Assembly (NCBI RefSeq): GCF_000350225.1 | Contig: NW_005178942.1 | Coordinates: 251,272-315,271, forward strand | Reading direction: 5' to 3' | DNA: 64,000 nt | From: Chondrus crispus | Taxonomy: Eukaryota; Rhodophyta; Florideophyceae; Gigartinales; Gigartinaceae | Shown here: piece by piece, positions 1 to 13,055 of the stretch | Position numbering within the stretch: the stretch's first letter is position 1 | Layout: each line of letters begins with the position of its first letter | Translations under genes and position numbers: made by a program | The notes under the pieces: generated by a model | What the model saw: the letters and a program-made list of their open reading frames with translations, nothing else | Databases searched by the model: none | Told to the model about the DNA's origin: nothing

Positions 1-84
1 CTGCAGTTGTTCTTTTTGTCGCTGTTGTTCTTTTTGCAGGACCATCGGACGGCGGTCTCTGCCTGATAGGCGCATTGCACTACA
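1..84 (+). repeat. End of a B-type LTR, cut by the window edge
   Basis: The last bases, ending at the ACTACA of 79-84, match the 3' end of the B-type LTR seen complete at 13056-14097: a T-rich run, then a CGGAC-containing stretch, then GCATTGCACTACA. Directly after position 84 the sequence switches to the middle of an A-type LTR. This is therefore the 3' end of a B-type LTR, or of a whole B element, inserted into an A-type LTR. The rest lies outside the window. Confidence 0.6.
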
Positions 85-404
85 CCCGTGCTTGTCCTCT
101 CCCCTCCGCCGTCGGTCCGCTCATGTTTAATATACAGACCTCTATAATAATACTACAGTACCGAGGTACTGTAGTGGTCTACTGTAGTGCAAGTCCGCCT
201 GTACTGTACGGTGTCAGCATCGGTGCTGACAGTACACGTGGTACCCGTGTGTGCGCTTCGTACGCGCCTGGTACATGTGTGGACTTGTGCCGTGGGGCAC
301 ACGTGGACATGTGTGGTAGTGCTGTAGAGCGTCAGGCTCTACAGTAACTAAATCAATCTTGATCTAATCTAATGTAAGTCCCCCACCGAGGGAGTTATGC
401 TACA
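85..404 (-). repeat. A-type LTR (part), minus sense
   Basis: Read on the minus strand this starts TGTAGCATAAC and contains the same run of hairpins and TATATTAAA-like box as the LTRs of element A and the solo LTR at 35682-36381. It is split by the B-type sequence at 1-84. A purine-rich run borders it on the inner side (minus strand CAGGAGGG), as expected beside a 3' LTR, but its ends differ from the candidate LTR end of element C near 39335. It may therefore be a separate insertion rather than C's own LTR. Confidence 0.6.
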
Positions 405-519
405 CCCTCCTGTGCTGCGTCGGTACAAACCCGTCTCTCGAAGTGAGTTTGCATCAACGTTCGTCCCCCTGCTAAGGTGTCGGCATTCCACAGTCTGTGC
501 TCAGCAGCTCCCCTTCTCT

Positions 520-2186
520 ATGGCGTTTGATGAGTCGAGACCGTCATCGGTCTTTCAACCCCGCCGGCGGCCCGCCGACGTTTCATCGTCTCCCGAACTC
601 GGTATCGCCTTTCGCCGCTCGAAAGAACCGGAATCTCCGGCAGTTGCCTCATCAACGGAAGGAACTCCGGCCCCGATGGCTGATGTACCGCAACCGCCGG
701 TCTTCATGGCGGAGACGGTTGACCGCATCTCTCTTGAGGACTACCAAAAGTTGGCTGAGAAACGCTTTGATGCGACCCTGTTCATTGGTCCGGAGACTGC
801 GGCGTCCTGGGCGGCCCGTAATCGGCATTGCCCACCCGTTCTCCGCGTCCCTTCCGAGGTTTCCAGTGACTTGGAGTTTTGTCGTGTGGTGCAAGAACTG
901 CCCAACGTCAAACGTGGTCACGATATTCTCCGTTCTTCCGTTTCGGTTCACAATACGGGTACCTCTCAAGAGTTAGTTGCCCTGGAGTCGCCCTTCATGT
1001 CAGCTTGGTGGACGACTCAGCGCTTCGTCCAAGACGTCCTGGTCGAAAACCGTATTCGGCACCGGAATGACCGTTTCCTCGGACAGTTTTACTCCGAAGA
1101 GTTTTGGAAGGTTCCCAAAAGGAGACGGTATGCACTCTACCTTAGACAGCCCCATTGGTGGTCGGACATTGAGGTCCCTCGCTGGTTGCCAGTTACCACT
1201 CCGAGAGTCTTTGCTTATCACGGCTCCATCGCCCTCAACGCGAAACACCCTTGGTATCGTATCGTCTGGGCTATCGCACGTTCCGAGTTCGTTTTGAACG
1301 CAACGTGCGCCTTTTTACGGGCAGCTCATTACGGGATGTGGCCCTCCATTCGTTATAAGGAGTCGGGGTATCTGCCTCGCAACGATCTTCCGCGGGGTCG
1401 GTTGTTCCGATTATCGGCTACGCTTATTGATGCGATTCGTATTCTCGGAACGCGTTTCGGGGTTCAAGGAACAGCTTTTTGCGGAGACGACCTGGAAGAC
1501 CTCCTGAAGGTGGTTCAAGGAAGTCTTTGGCTACCTGGAGAGGAATGGGTCGTTTTTGATAACAAAACCTTGAACGTTCACGAACGAGTTTCGGGACCTG
1601 AGAAGACACCTGCGGGAGATCCGAATGTCCCGGAGACGGAGCCCCAACTCGTTGAGAGCGTTCCGACGGCAGCCCCTGCGGAGGGTAATGAATGGGGTTC
1701 CCTCCTCAATACCGCCACTAGGCTTCGGGCATATCCTCATGACGAGCAACGCCTCGCGGAGGCGTTAAAAGGATACAGCGAGTCTGCCCTTCCTATGGAG
1801 TCACAGAACCGGTTACCATAGTTGGTGCCTTACGACAAGCCTGTGTATGCGTCGCCTCTCACGGTTTCCAATCTTGGTATATCTCTGAGGTTGAGAGGAT
1901 GGGTAACTCCTATGCCTCTCTCGTGCAGAATCTCCACGGGAATGTCGATACTCTTCGTGACGGACTTGGACGTGCGAGTGCTCGTATGACAGATTATCAG
2001 GCTGCTGTTATGCAGAAGCTAACCCGTTACTCTCATGTAGAGCCTGTAACCGATTACGGTCTCACTCATGTGGGATCGGCGGCCACCGGTGGGTCATCTT
2101 CATGTGGCTACGGCCCTGCGCAACGAAATCTCGATCGCCTAACTCTGGCTTCTGATCCACAGCTACATCCGACGACTAGAAGAGCG
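520..2186 (+). pseudogene. Antisense accessory reading frame of element C, interrupted by element A
   Basis: This is a long frame (about 434 codons from the ATG at 520) on the strand opposite to gag-pol of C, followed by a second coding stretch from 1899. The N-terminal 60 residues are Ser/Pro-rich. A central part is rich in aromatic residues, with WWSDIEVP near 1155-1180 and VFAYHG near 1207-1224. The second stretch looks helical and could form a coiled coil. Element A is inserted at 2187, and coding sequence in the same direction resumes after it (32119-32298), ending in a basic tail KRARRE. I recognise no named domain. Similar short motifs occur in the opposite-strand frames of elements B and A, so I infer a shared accessory protein rather than a captured host gene. 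Opposite-strand frames near the 3' LTR are known in some plant Ty3/gypsy families, for example Grande and RIRE2. Confidence 0.6.
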
Positions 2187-2209
2187 TGTGGCATAACGGT
2201 GGTTCGTGA
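2187..2209 (+). repeat. First 23 bp of the 5' LTR of element A
   Basis: It begins TGTGGCATAACGG and ends with CGTGA, after which element B starts. The LTR continues at 18465. The corresponding bases of the 3' LTR are at 31453-31475. Confidence 0.85.
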
Positions 2210-3253
2210 TGTAGTGCAATGTGCCTGGCAGGCCGCGAACACAGTCCGACGGTCAAACAAAAAGAAGAAAAACAACAAAAGCAACACCCACTGCCGATGG
2301 CACGCGCTACGGAGCGTTAGAGACTCCCATTCCTCTTGTGTGGGCTTGCGGCCCACGGTAGCTCGACTCCGACGGGGGGGTTAAGGAAAGATGCCCGCCC
2401 CGGGAGGATAATGGTGATAGAGACTTGTGAAGACTTGAGCGTTCGACGAGTGCGGGTTGGGCTTGTCTACGAGGATGTCACTGCGGTTCGCTGGGTTGTA
2501 AGGCCAATGCTCGACGAGCATCTTCAGCACCTTGTGGGTAATTCAAGGTCTTCGACGGGGGCTTGTTCAGCACTACCCGACGGGATCGTAATCGTGTAGC
2601 AGCGCTACTACCGACGTGTTGCCCGGTGGCTAAAAACACCCTCACCAGCGCAATCGCGATCGCGGTAGGCGGTACCAACTCTGTCTTATACAGTAACACC
2701 TTCGACGGAGGCGTCGTTACAACAGCCTTCCGACGGAACTTGAAACAGTATCAGCACTACACACCGTGTTGCCCGATGGCTAAAACACCTACACTGGATC
2801 GGTGGCAACCAACTCCAGTGGAACCAACGCAATTAAGGGAAAATAGAGGTAGAGATAGAAAAGAATAGGGAAATAAAGGAAAAAGAAAAGAGAACCCCCG
2901 AGCGCAAAGGATAACGTAATCTGTGGTAAAAGGGAACGTCTTGGGAAAGACGGACTTCGACCAAGGCGATATTCAACTCTGGCAACTCGGGTTACCTTTA
3001 CTGACTTGGTGGTCAGAGGGCTAAGGTATATATCGCCCCGCCGGAGCCACTACAGTGGCTCGCCGCGCTAGATCCTAGATTTAATCTATTGTCAGCAAAA
3101 TTAATGCCAACTAATTAACTAAAATAAATTAAAATAATTAAAAATTAAAACTGTGCAGTTAGTCACACGTGTGTCCTCCAACCCGGACTACTTTTCATAT
3201 CCAAATATTTTCCTTTCTTTTCACCCCCCTTTTCTGGTGCGTATTGCACTACA
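2210..3253 (-). repeat. 3' LTR of element B
   Basis: This is the left LTR on the plus strand and the 3' LTR in element sense. It contains a TATATA box (near 3027) beside a short hairpin with arms GAGCCAC and GTGGCTC, also present in the two other B-type LTRs. It is 1044 bp long, with terminal inverted 11-mers. On the inner side, element sense, the purine-rich AGAAGGGGCATA precedes it as a likely polypurine tract. Confidence 0.85.
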
Positions 3254-3382
3254 TATGCCCCTTCTGAGCGCTCTTGTACGTCGCTCCGCCATCGTATAAT
3301 CTCCTCGCCGTTTCTCTCATAACCCTACACCGCCGCATTCGGTAATTGGTGAAAGTGCAAGAGCAAGAGCAAGAAGGGCCCC

Positions 3383-5334
3383 ATGTTTCCTTCATCCCCG
3401 AGCCACTCGAGTGGTGGTACCAAACGCAAGCGCCCCGGCGTGGGCTTTTCTTCCACTTCCCACGACCCTCTAAGTCTTCCTTCCATCCCTCGATTACCCC
3501 CTGATTCCCAACATGCCGGCCCTGTTGGCCACATCGATTCCGATCCTAACGCTCCGTCCTCGCGTCGATACCGTGCTGCGTCGGAACTCCACGATATGGC
3601 CATGCGCCTTAATCCTGAGCTTTTTGCTTCGGTTAAATGGTTCTCAGTGATCGGCGTATGCGCCTTCAATGACATTGCTTACTCGTTCGCCGATGGCGCC
3701 GGTATGCTTCCAGGACAAATCCCCCTTCAAGCTATTCGGTCTTATGATTGGTTGGCTCGCATCGTCATTTCTCCCTCCATTCTGTGTCACACTCCGTTTG
3801 GCGGTCGTGCGGTGTTATCGACCCGCTTCATGACCGCTGTGTGTGACAGGCTTGAGCTGCCATTGACGCAGGATCTCATCCCTGAGGAATTCAGTTGTGA
3901 CACGTGGCAGTTTCGCACCGAGGGCGAGCGGTCTTACCTCGATAACATGCCGGCCTGGACCTCCGATAACCCTCCTCGTGAAGCTAACCGCCTTTGGTTC
4001 AACCAACGGACCGTCTCGGGCGACGCTATGATGTGGACCAACGCCATAATTCCGGTAATTTCCGACGGATCAAGCGGGGTACCATCCCCTTCTTCCAGCA
4101 CACAGTGCGCTTCGAACGCCGTATTTGGTCTGACACGGGTTATTTTGTGGTCTACCAGATGTTGGAGGCGCGCGAAATCTCGAGGTCCCATTACGCGAAT
4201 CGTTATCAACGTATTCCGTCGTGGTGGAGCCAATTTGAGGTCTTTTAAGGCTTTTGGGCTGAGCTCAGCCCCGTGTACACGTATTACGGAAGGTATTTAC
4301 GTGATCCTAGACACGGCCTTTGCGTAGTCTTCCTCACAGAGTGGTGTACCAAAGTGGCAGTGACCCTCGTGTGGGAGACCTACGACTGCTGGAGGTTGTG
4401 GTACTTGCCTCCCAAGCTCATCAGCCTCATGCGAAGCCTCGACTATTCGATTCCCTTGGGCGGTGCTGATGCAGACACAGAACCGAATTCTCTCCTCGAT
4501 AAAATAGAGGAGGTCGATTGGGACTCGATACCGCGTCAAAATTCCTCTCGTTCCTTCGTCCGGCAACGCCCCTCCTTCTCTCCTGGTCGTGCTCATCGTG
4601 GTGCGGGGGACTACGCTTGGTTTAACCCCTGGACGGGATCGCAATGTTCTTGCAACGAGGCGCGTCTGAGTCGGCAGTATGGGAGTCAGACGCCCGTTCC
4701 GGTTGAATTGCCCGTCTTCCTTGCGGATCCCCGCGAGCGCGACCTCTGTCCACGGGAGCCTTTGCGTTATCGCCCTGTGTTACCGGTCTCACCGACTTCA
4801 CTTCCTGTCGATCCGGCCGGCCCCACTCTCCCCGTGAATGCTTCGATAAGGGCGACGAGAGCCCTTGAGTGTGAGGAGGTCAAATCCCCTTTGCGGTCTC
4901 ATTCACCTCCAGTGGCCAGGTGTCAACCTCTGTCGGAGACGAGAGAGGCCCCCTCGTCATCTGGCCGGACTGACAGTCTGTCCGTGCGCGCAGCCCCAGA
5001 AAGGAAGGGAAATTCTTCGTCCCTTACCCCCTTGGCTCCTCCTGCACTGTCTTTCCCTGTGCACGTCCCAGCTCTTCCCCCTTCTCCTGCGGCTGTTACA
5101 GTTGCCGCCCCCTTGTCACCAATCGCCGACGCAGTCCACTCGACCAGGGGAGGTTCGACCTCCCCGTCCTCTCCAGATGTCATCAAAAAGAACGACGCCG
5201 GCGCCAGCGTTTATCGCACATTGCTCCGTGCTCACGAAATAAACGAGGGGGCTCTTCGAGAAGCGTCCCTCGTTGATCTGCGCTTACTGGCGCAACTTAT
5301 CGCCTCACTTCCAAAGAAAAAGATCCTTGGATGA
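3383..5334 (+). pseudogene. Antisense accessory reading frame of element B
   Basis: Two overlapping frames (3383-4327 and 4273-5334) on the strand opposite to gag-pol of B, 130 bp from the 3' LTR. The first has a Ser/Pro/Lys/Arg-rich N-terminus (TKRKRPG near residue 13, possibly nuclear) and then a folded-looking region with GERSYLDNMP near 3924-3955. The second begins with an aromatic stretch (VYTYYG) and continues into a Pro/Ser-rich tail that ends in a Leu-rich segment and a KKK cluster. The GE.SY.D.MP motif recurs in the opposite-strand frame of element A. The WWS.(F/I)EV and V(F/Y).Y(H/Y)G patterns recur in element C. I assign no known function. It is counted as part of the fossil and is not intact. 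Confidence 0.6.
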
Positions 5335-8300
5335 ATTGTCCCATTGACCCATTGCCGATGGTAGCGTCCTGCCAATCCATGTTCGGATCATTTTCCTCTG
5401 AGAGTGTCGTCTCATTGTCGACACTTCCCTTCGTTCCACCGAAATTAAATTGCATTTCCGTCTCCTATCAACTTCCTCCTCTTTTTTTCATACGCCCCGT
5501 CGCCGCGGTCGCATCTTCTTCTCTCCACTTTCCTTCTCTTTTCCTCGTTACTATCTCCCTCCTCTTATCCATTTTCCGTGCACCCCTGCTACTGCAGTTG
5601 CACATCCCCTATTACCTTCTCTTTTCCTTTGCTAATCCACAAGACCACCGGCTGGGGAGTCATGCCCTCTCTTTTTTTTCATTGATCGGCCCACGGACCT
5701 CTCACTGCCTTCCGAAATGCCCCCACCTTCATTACCCTTCAGGCTTCCTCGATGTCTATTTTCACGCCTTCGCAAGAAAATATCGCAGCTCTCAAACACG
5801 TGATTACCTCCTCTGGGGCCTCCCGACGGTTGAACGATCCCGATGCATGCCTGTCCTGACTTCATCGACGTCTGTACACAATTATCATGTAAAATATTCG
5901 GAGTCGAGGGACTGGTAACTTCCCCACGCCTGTGTGCTTCTGGTTTTGGGCGGTAGTCACACATACAATTTTGTAAGGCCCTCCACGTAGTTGACACTCG
6001 ATCCAAATTTCCTTTCCTTCCTTTTTCGCTGTACGGATAGTACCCGAAGTCCTTGTAGGTCTTCTGCAATGACCTTTTCCGTCGTCCAGTTTGTTTGCGA
6101 TCGTTCCCTGTTCATGATAACGATGTCATATTGCCGCAGTGCTCCTTTGGTGAGGCTCATGATTGATAAATTTGGTAAACCGCGGAGGTTTGGTATATGA
6201 CAATAAATAAATGAATACTGGTTGTTTCCATAGTCTAGCTTTCAGTTGAGCTCGTCGAAGTGATCGTCAACACAATTTTGAGTTGCAGTCGGATGTCCCT
6301 CTTCGCCTTCTCATAAGCATCGCGCGGCGAAGTCCTGGCGAGGTGTCAAGGGAAAAGCTCGAGGTCTTCGTAGAACGTTTCCGTTTGTGTTCGCCATTCG
6401 GTCGCGGTTGGAGAAATACTCTTCTTCACCGACAGTGAACTGTCACGTGCGACAGTGGCCTCTGTTCTCTCCGGGTCGAAGTTCCCTTCCAATCTCTCCG
6501 GTGGAGAACCAAGGTAACTGGAAAATCTTCCCCCCAAATGAAATAACAGTGTACGAACTATCCCTTTTTGGGCTCATCGGGGCGATCCTCAGGCTCCTTT
6601 TGTGCGATCACGTTGAATTCTCTTGGCTCGGCGAGTCGTTCGGCGTGTGATAAACGTTCATGAGTGGCAGGGTAGCTTTTGAGTCGCCTCTGACAATCGT
6701 GTGAAACGGCGAGCTAGCAAGCCCTTTGAATGTCGGATCCTAAGGGACGAGTCCCTTGGCTGTCCGTCTGGCTGTCAACATAGGCGCAAATCATGCGGAT
6801 ATGTGAATCACATCCGGCATTCCACCTGTGCTCACGCAACACTTGTCCTTTGCTCGTTCTCACAAAAACCCTCATAAATACTTTCGTCAAATTAATTTAG
6901 ACGGGGAGGCGGATCACTGATCCAAATGTCATCTCGCGTGCGCACGGCGGCGCGTGATTGCGTCCAAGGAGGTTAGTCTGAGACTGCAATAAATTTTCCA
7001 TTCTGTGGCGCGGCAGCGTCTCATTCAAGTGAGGGAGTCCCAGGCATAATCGCCTAAGTCATTTCATTTCCCTTGTCCTCATTCCGTGTCATCCACTTCC
7101 TCTCGAGTTGCCTTGCTCGTGTGCACCCGCACATCAACTGCATATGTTCCGCACCTTCTCCCTTGGATTGAAGGTCACCCGCGCGGCAGTGAACAAGGCT
7201 GGGCGGTGTACATTCTCCTTAGTCTTCCTCGCGCCTAAGCAACTTTTTCCCTTCGTACCATATCGCGAGTAAATACGTATGCGTTCCATTCCCAGCGTAC
7301 CAGTGCGTTTCAGACCTTGATTCTTAACTTCCTGCTTGACAAGGGTACCTACTTTCGTCAACAAAATTTTGCTTGTCTTCCTTTCTTCAGACCGGGGATC
7401 CGCATCGAAAAAATTCAATAGTCACCTTGACAACGCCAGCCCCTATACGTCGATAAAAAGATTGCGACAGACGCATCCGGTCTCAGTGAGGGCTGTTGCC
7501 CTTGGTACCAATTACCACAGAATGCGATCCTCGTTTTCCGCATGCGATCGCCTATTACAGAACCCTGGCCCTATCCTGTGTATCTCTTGGTCTACGGTTC
7601 CCAACCGTGAGTGCTCACTGAAAACAAGCGTGGGGGCTTTCCTCTTCACGGCGCTTCGCGTACTTCATCGATTATCACTTCCGTCTTCCTCTGGCGTTTG
7701 CGAGTTTCCCTTCTCCGTCTCTCTACGCGAATCTTTGTTCCCTGTTTGGCGAGTGCCCTCCCCCTTTCTTTTTCACAATGGCACGGTTCGTGCGTCCGAG
7801 TCGGAATCTCGACACTCATTCGTCCTCCTGATCGTGGGGAGTCCCCAATTTCCTTCACCATCGTCCTTTCTCCAACCGATTACAACGTATGCTCCCGCTT
7901 CATTTGTCGCCCTGTCTCCTCCTCTTCTCGTTTTCGCTACTTTCTAAATTCTAACTAAAGTTCAATCTTGTCACTACGAACGAGGGTCCATTTTTTTGGT
8001 TGTAAGTTACTGATAACGTCCACCTTTCCTCGCTGGTCGGTTGAAAACAGGCCTCCGTCTTGACGGGCGCCGCTTCATTTCGCGATGCAAATTGTTACTG
8101 ACGACTCGCTATGCTGTTGGAGGGTGCGTATGGGTTTGCAAGCCGTTCTCTCCATCCCCTGTTGAACTCGCTTGTCGCAACGCCTGGGCTCGTCATGTCG
8201 TCGGCATCGTGGCCCGGGCTTCTCCTCTCCCTTAGGGCTTCTCTCTTCCCTGTAGGTCTTCCCAACTTTTGTTTTGAGGACTGCGTCCTCGACACCAAAA

Positions 8301-9489
8301 AAAAGAAAAAGTAAACAAAATAGAAAGGAATGCGGGGTTATCCTGATAAACGCATAAGTAGGTCTCGCGTGATAAAATGCGTTCGCGCTTGCGTCAGTCG
8401 CGACAGGCTGATCAAAAACGACGATAAACTGAACTAAGTCCCCTCAGGCTCCTGATCAACCTCGTTCCTCCCTGTGGTCGTGTTTCCCCTGGTCATCGCG
8501 TTAGTGAAGTGACGTAGTCGAACTACGATCATTAGTGAAAACAGGGCAGCCGTCGGTGTGGACAGCGTCGTGAGAGCAGATTCTCACTTGGGGCATAACT
8601 TCGGTCTCCCAGTTCTCTTCTGTCCCTCTGGATCTCCTCCAACTACCTGCGCGATACTGTCTTCCTGACAGGCATTGTGAATTTAGTAACTGGGCGTCCT
8701 TGAGCAACAAAAAGAAAAGAAGCAAACCACTCGCTCTCCGTCTCAGCTTGACACACAGCGTAAATAAATGGACTATGATCGGCGGGTCGCTAATCTTCTT
8801 CGATCGTGTTCGCTCAAGGGTCTTCGACCGGTGTGTGTTGCAAGGCTTGGTCGTTGTTGACCGCTGTGCAGGTTCTTGTTCTCTATGTGGCAGCAACAAA
8901 AACGAAACAGAACAGTACAAAAACGAAAACGAAGGAAAGGGGGTTAACGTTGTAAACTAGTAAGTACGCTGATCGTCAGAAAACGCGTCGTGGCTCTGTC
9001 GTTCGCAACTGCTCTCATCCTTGTCAACTCTCCGTAAAGCGAGTTGGACGGGGCCGACGGCTAATGACGTGTTCTGCTTCATACGCAATTGGTAGTCGCG
9101 GGTCGCGATCTGACTTCGATATTTGTGCGGTCAGCCCTGGCTATCAACAGTAACTGAGCGGGCAACCGGCGATTTCGGGCGGCCATCCTCAATTTTGATT
9201 AGGATTTCGAGGGAGGACTGGTGCTCATTTCTCATACTGTTCAGTCGACAATCCCCTTCCGGTATTTTTCTAGTAATTTTGGGATAATTTTCGCTCCCCC
9301 TCCGTGCGGACTCCTGCTCTCAATCTTAAGTTCACGTGTGGGCTTGGATGATGCGTTGCCATTCGGGCGAGCGTAACACCTCATCCGGGGTATGGAGACA
9401 TTCCCCACTTCTCAACGACGCGGCATGAATCGCTTCCTCAACTTCTGACTTCTTTGCTGGCTCTCCTCTGCATTCTTTCTTGACAACAG
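5335..9489. other. Internal region of element B without clear coding
   Basis: Only short, poorly supported frames occur here. Two stretches (about 5440-5640 and 7660-7930) are strongly pyrimidine-rich on the plus strand, hence purine-rich in element sense. I see no host gene, RNA gene or known domain. The region would be trailer for gag-pol in element sense and 3' UTR for the opposite-strand frame. Confidence 0.5.
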
Positions 9490-9939
9490 CTATGCAGGTA
9501 TCGCGTGCGCGACTTGCGCCGGCAGGGGCAACCGTTTCCTTCCGAAATACGTGACGGCCGCACGAAGGGGTAATCGCTCAATGGGCTCCCACGTGGCGTC
9601 CTCGGACGTATAACCGTACCATCTTACTTTGAGAATTAATTTTTCCTCGTCGAAGCCGTGGTCCACGATCTTGTCGATCACATATTCCTGACTCTCGCCT
9701 CCTTCTTCCTGCGTGTCCAACCGTCCTTCCCCCTTCCGAGGGGCCAGGGGCTCATCCTCACCCTGCTCTTCCGAACCTCCCATCTCTTGTATATCGAGTG
9801 GGGTCCCGGCAGCTTCCTGATTTACCAACGATCCGTCATCCGTCCTGTCCTTCGCTTGCGCGGCGGGTTCTTCTCGTTCCCCTTCTCGATTGAGGAACTG
9901 TAGCGCTTGTCGTAGCCCGATTATCGGCGTGTAGTCCAT
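9490..9939 (-). pseudogene. Integrase C-terminal chromodomain, element B
   Basis: The frame carries the chromodomain pattern Y.(I/V)(D/E)KI(V/L)D..., then L.VRWYGY....ATWEP near its C-terminus, preceded by an acidic Glu/Gln-rich linker. In chromoviruses this domain follows integrase and is thought to guide insertion to marked chromatin. It belongs to the gag-pol fossil of B and lies directly downstream of the integrase core. Confidence 0.8.
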
Positions 9940-11098
9940 GGAACTAGGGGCTAATTCGACTCGATCTCACGACACGCGCTCTTCCTGGTCGCCGAGGGCA
10001 ATGACGACCGTATTCTCAGTTGACTCCTTCACTTGATATGGACCCGTAGCCACTTGTGCCAACTTATGTTTCGGCTCGGCAGCCGTGCCTTGCTCTTTCC
10101 GAAGGAATACGTATGATCCTGAAGGGATGTCATACTTCGACTTGCGGAGTCTTGCGTCGAAATTTGGCTTGTAGCGCGCTTGTTCTTTCCGCAAGCTCTT
10201 ACCAGCGCCTTTCATCAGGCTTTCCAACCACGACTGCCATTTCAGGTAGTACGCTCGATTCGAGCTAAACCCTTCCAAACTTGGCTGTGCTTGTAACGCA
10301 ATGCTTCTCGGCGCCCGAGCTAACCCCAGCTCGAAGGGCGCGAAGTTCGTAGTTCGATAAACTTGCGTGTTGTATGCGAACGTCACGGCGTCGCTAAATA
10401 GGTCCCAGTCCTTGGGATGGTCTCCAACATATTTTCGCAACGCGGAAGTCAGCGTGAGGTTAAACCACTCAACTTGGCCGTTGGCTTGCGAGTGGTACGT
10501 AGTCGTGAACACATTGCGTATGCCGAGAATTCGGCAGACGTTCTGAAAGAACCGGGCCTTGAACTGTGTTCCATTGTCGGACAGCAGCTTGACCGGCGGT
10601 CCGTACACGAATACACAATGGTGAACGAAGGCTTGTGCGATGTGTGCAGCTGATATCTTCTTCAACGGTACGGTTCGTACCAGTTTGGAGTATCGATCGC
10701 TGATCACGAGAATATACCGATTTCCTCGTTTAGTTGTAATTAGCTCGCCGAGGATGTCGATGGCGACAAACTCTAGCAGAGCCTTGGGCGTGAACAGCTT
10801 CATTTACTTCGTGTTTCTTCTTAACTTCACCCTTTTCCGCGCACATGCGGCGCAATTCTTCGTGACTGCGTAGCAGTCTAGGGCCATTGTAGGCCAGTAT
10901 AAATATCTTCTCAATGTCTTGTAAAGTTTCCTGCCTCCCGGGTGGCCTGCAATTTTTTGCGTAGTGGCTCAACCCTAGGACGCGGTCCCTTAAAGATTGT
11001 GGTATCACCACTTTTACAAACTCCTCCGCGGTACGGCATAGAGTTCCTTCGAGTTCCTCGGTCTCCATGCTGAACGTTCTCACCTTTTCGGCGTCCAT
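9940..11098 (-). pseudogene. Integrase, element B
   Basis: The zinc-binding N-terminal part lies in 10730-11098. The catalytic core follows in 9967-10803, with AIDILG (first Asp), LLSDNGTQF (second Asp) and NGQVEW (Glu), in the order and spacing of a DDE integrase. A basic DNA-binding tail leads to the chromodomain. It is a broken fossil copy. Confidence 0.8.
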
Positions 11099-11222
11099 TT
11101 CTTCCTTGATGCGGTTGCAGAAGGGGTCGACGGCTTGCTCCCGAATGAGCTCCTCCGGAGTGACAGCTTGGAATTGATCGAGGCGCTCAGGGGCGGTCCC
11201 CCCTCAAGAGCGAGGATGTCGT

Positions 11223-13055
11223 CTAACGCGTCAAAGCGTCGAAATTGTCGTCGTCCTCCACTGTACCCTCGGCCAGTTCGGCCATAAAGCATGGAATTTC
11301 GTCGTCGATTTCGTCGACGGTTTCTCCAGCGGTCCGTAATCTTGACAGGGCATCAGCTTGACTATTCGCCTTGCCCTTTTTGTACTTGATTTCGAAATGG
11401 AATTCCGAGAGGCGGAGCCTCCATCGGATTAATCTCCCGCTGGGGTCGGTTACGTTCATCAACCACCTCAATGAAGCATGGTCGGTATGCACAATATAGT
11501 GCTCGCCATATAGATATGGTCTTAATGTCTGTACGGCCCAAATTACCGCTAGACATTTTTTTTCGGATACAGAATAGTTTCTCTCGGCTGCGGATAACGT
11601 TCTTGAAAAGAACCCGATGGGTTTACGTGGCGCATCTGGATGTGTTTGAAATAATGCAGCGCCGATTTGATAGTCGCTTGCATCGGTGTCTACCGAGTAT
11701 GGTAGGTCCTTCTTCGGCAGCGTTAACACCGGTGGCGCCAAGATAGCGTCTTTGAGCTTATGAAAAGCTTTTTCGCATAGTTTGTCGAATCCTTCCAACT
11801 GGACCGGTTGTCCTTTCTTCAGTAGTTGGTTTAGAGGATGCGCAATTTTCGCATAATGCGGAACGAATCTGCGGTAGACATTACAAAGTCCCAAGAAGCT
11901 CCTGAGGTGGGTCTGCGTTTGAGGGTACCTCACTTGTTCCAATGCGGCGGTTCGCACGGCGTCAATTTCCAATGTACCTGGCCGAACGACATGGCCCAGG
12001 TACTTGATCTTTTCGACGAAAAATTCGCACTTGCGAAGCTTGAGCTTCACACCTGCCTTCTCCAACACAGAAAGTACTTCATCCACGAGCACGACGTGCT
12101 CCTCCCACGACTTGCTAAAAAAATTTATGTCATCCAGATACACCAAACAGCATTTCCACCGGAACGGAGAGAGCAGGATATCCATTGCTCTCTGAAACGT
12201 CGCTGTCGCGTTAGTTAGCCCGAAGGGCATTCTTGAGAAGCGATACAGACCTGAGTGACACGAAAATGCGGTCTTGTCGCGGACCGCTTCCGGAATAGGC
12301 ATCTGCCAGTACCCTGAAATCGCGTCCAACGCGGAGAAAACCTTGGTGTCACCAAGCGAGTCCAGACACTCATCCATGCACGGTAAAGGGTACGTGTCCT
12401 TTACCGTTACCGCGTTTAACCTGCGATAGTCTACGTAAAAGTGCATCGATCCGTCCGGCTTCGGCACTAATAAAACGGGCGACGCCCATTCTGACTGCGC
12501 CGGTTCGATGACTCCTGCTTCTAACATCTTCTGTACTTCTGCATCTTCTACTTCGCGGCTCTAGGCCCGGCCCGATACGGAGCTTGCGCAATTGGCCTTG
12601 TATTGGGGGCCAGTTCAATTTGGTGGACCGTGGTGTTGATCTCACCAAGGGTCCTATCCCACATGCGGGAGTATTTTTTAACATCCGACGGAATCTTACG
12701 CGCAGCCGGTCCGGCACGTGGCTCAGGTCGAGTTCCTCCACGTCCGGCGGGGGAGGCTCAATCCGCCGCTCCGGCTTCGTAGTTGCCGTCGCGGAGAGCC
12801 CTTCCTCCCGTTCTCCTTGCTGGTCCTCGTGATCTTGTTCCCACGGTTCGCATCTTCTCTCGCCCGAGGCAGCGGGGTGGAATTAGTAAAATTTTCCTCG
12901 CCCCTTTCTTGAACTCCAAGTACCTCACCAATGGTGGAATTGCTCTTGAATACGGCCCTCCGGTGCCGTAGTAGTTCCGCCATCACTTGCCCTTTTTGAA
13001 CCCTGACAGGGTAATTTCTTAAATTCGCTACAAGCAATCTAAAAGGTTTGTCAGA
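11223..13055 (-). pseudogene. Reverse transcriptase / RNase H, element B
   Basis: The Ty3/gypsy RT hallmarks are present: FYVDYRRLNAVT, the SRMPFGLTNA block, the catalytic VYLDD near 12130-12145 and the LGHVV block. RNase H follows with VDTDAS, HTDHASLRWL and a C-terminal ADALSR. The upstream linker is cut off by the solo LTR that begins at 13056. The original stretch continues on the other side of that LTR at 14098. Confidence 0.85.

Noticed and set aside
85-404. A-type LTR at the left edge as the 3' LTR of element C
   Set aside because: A purine tract lies beside it, but its terminus (TGTAGCATAAC) does not match the LTR end of C near 39335, so I did not assign it to C.
4865-5242. Leu/Pro-rich plus-strand frame
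   Set aside because: It is a shifted shadow of the Ser/Pro-rich antisense frame of element B.
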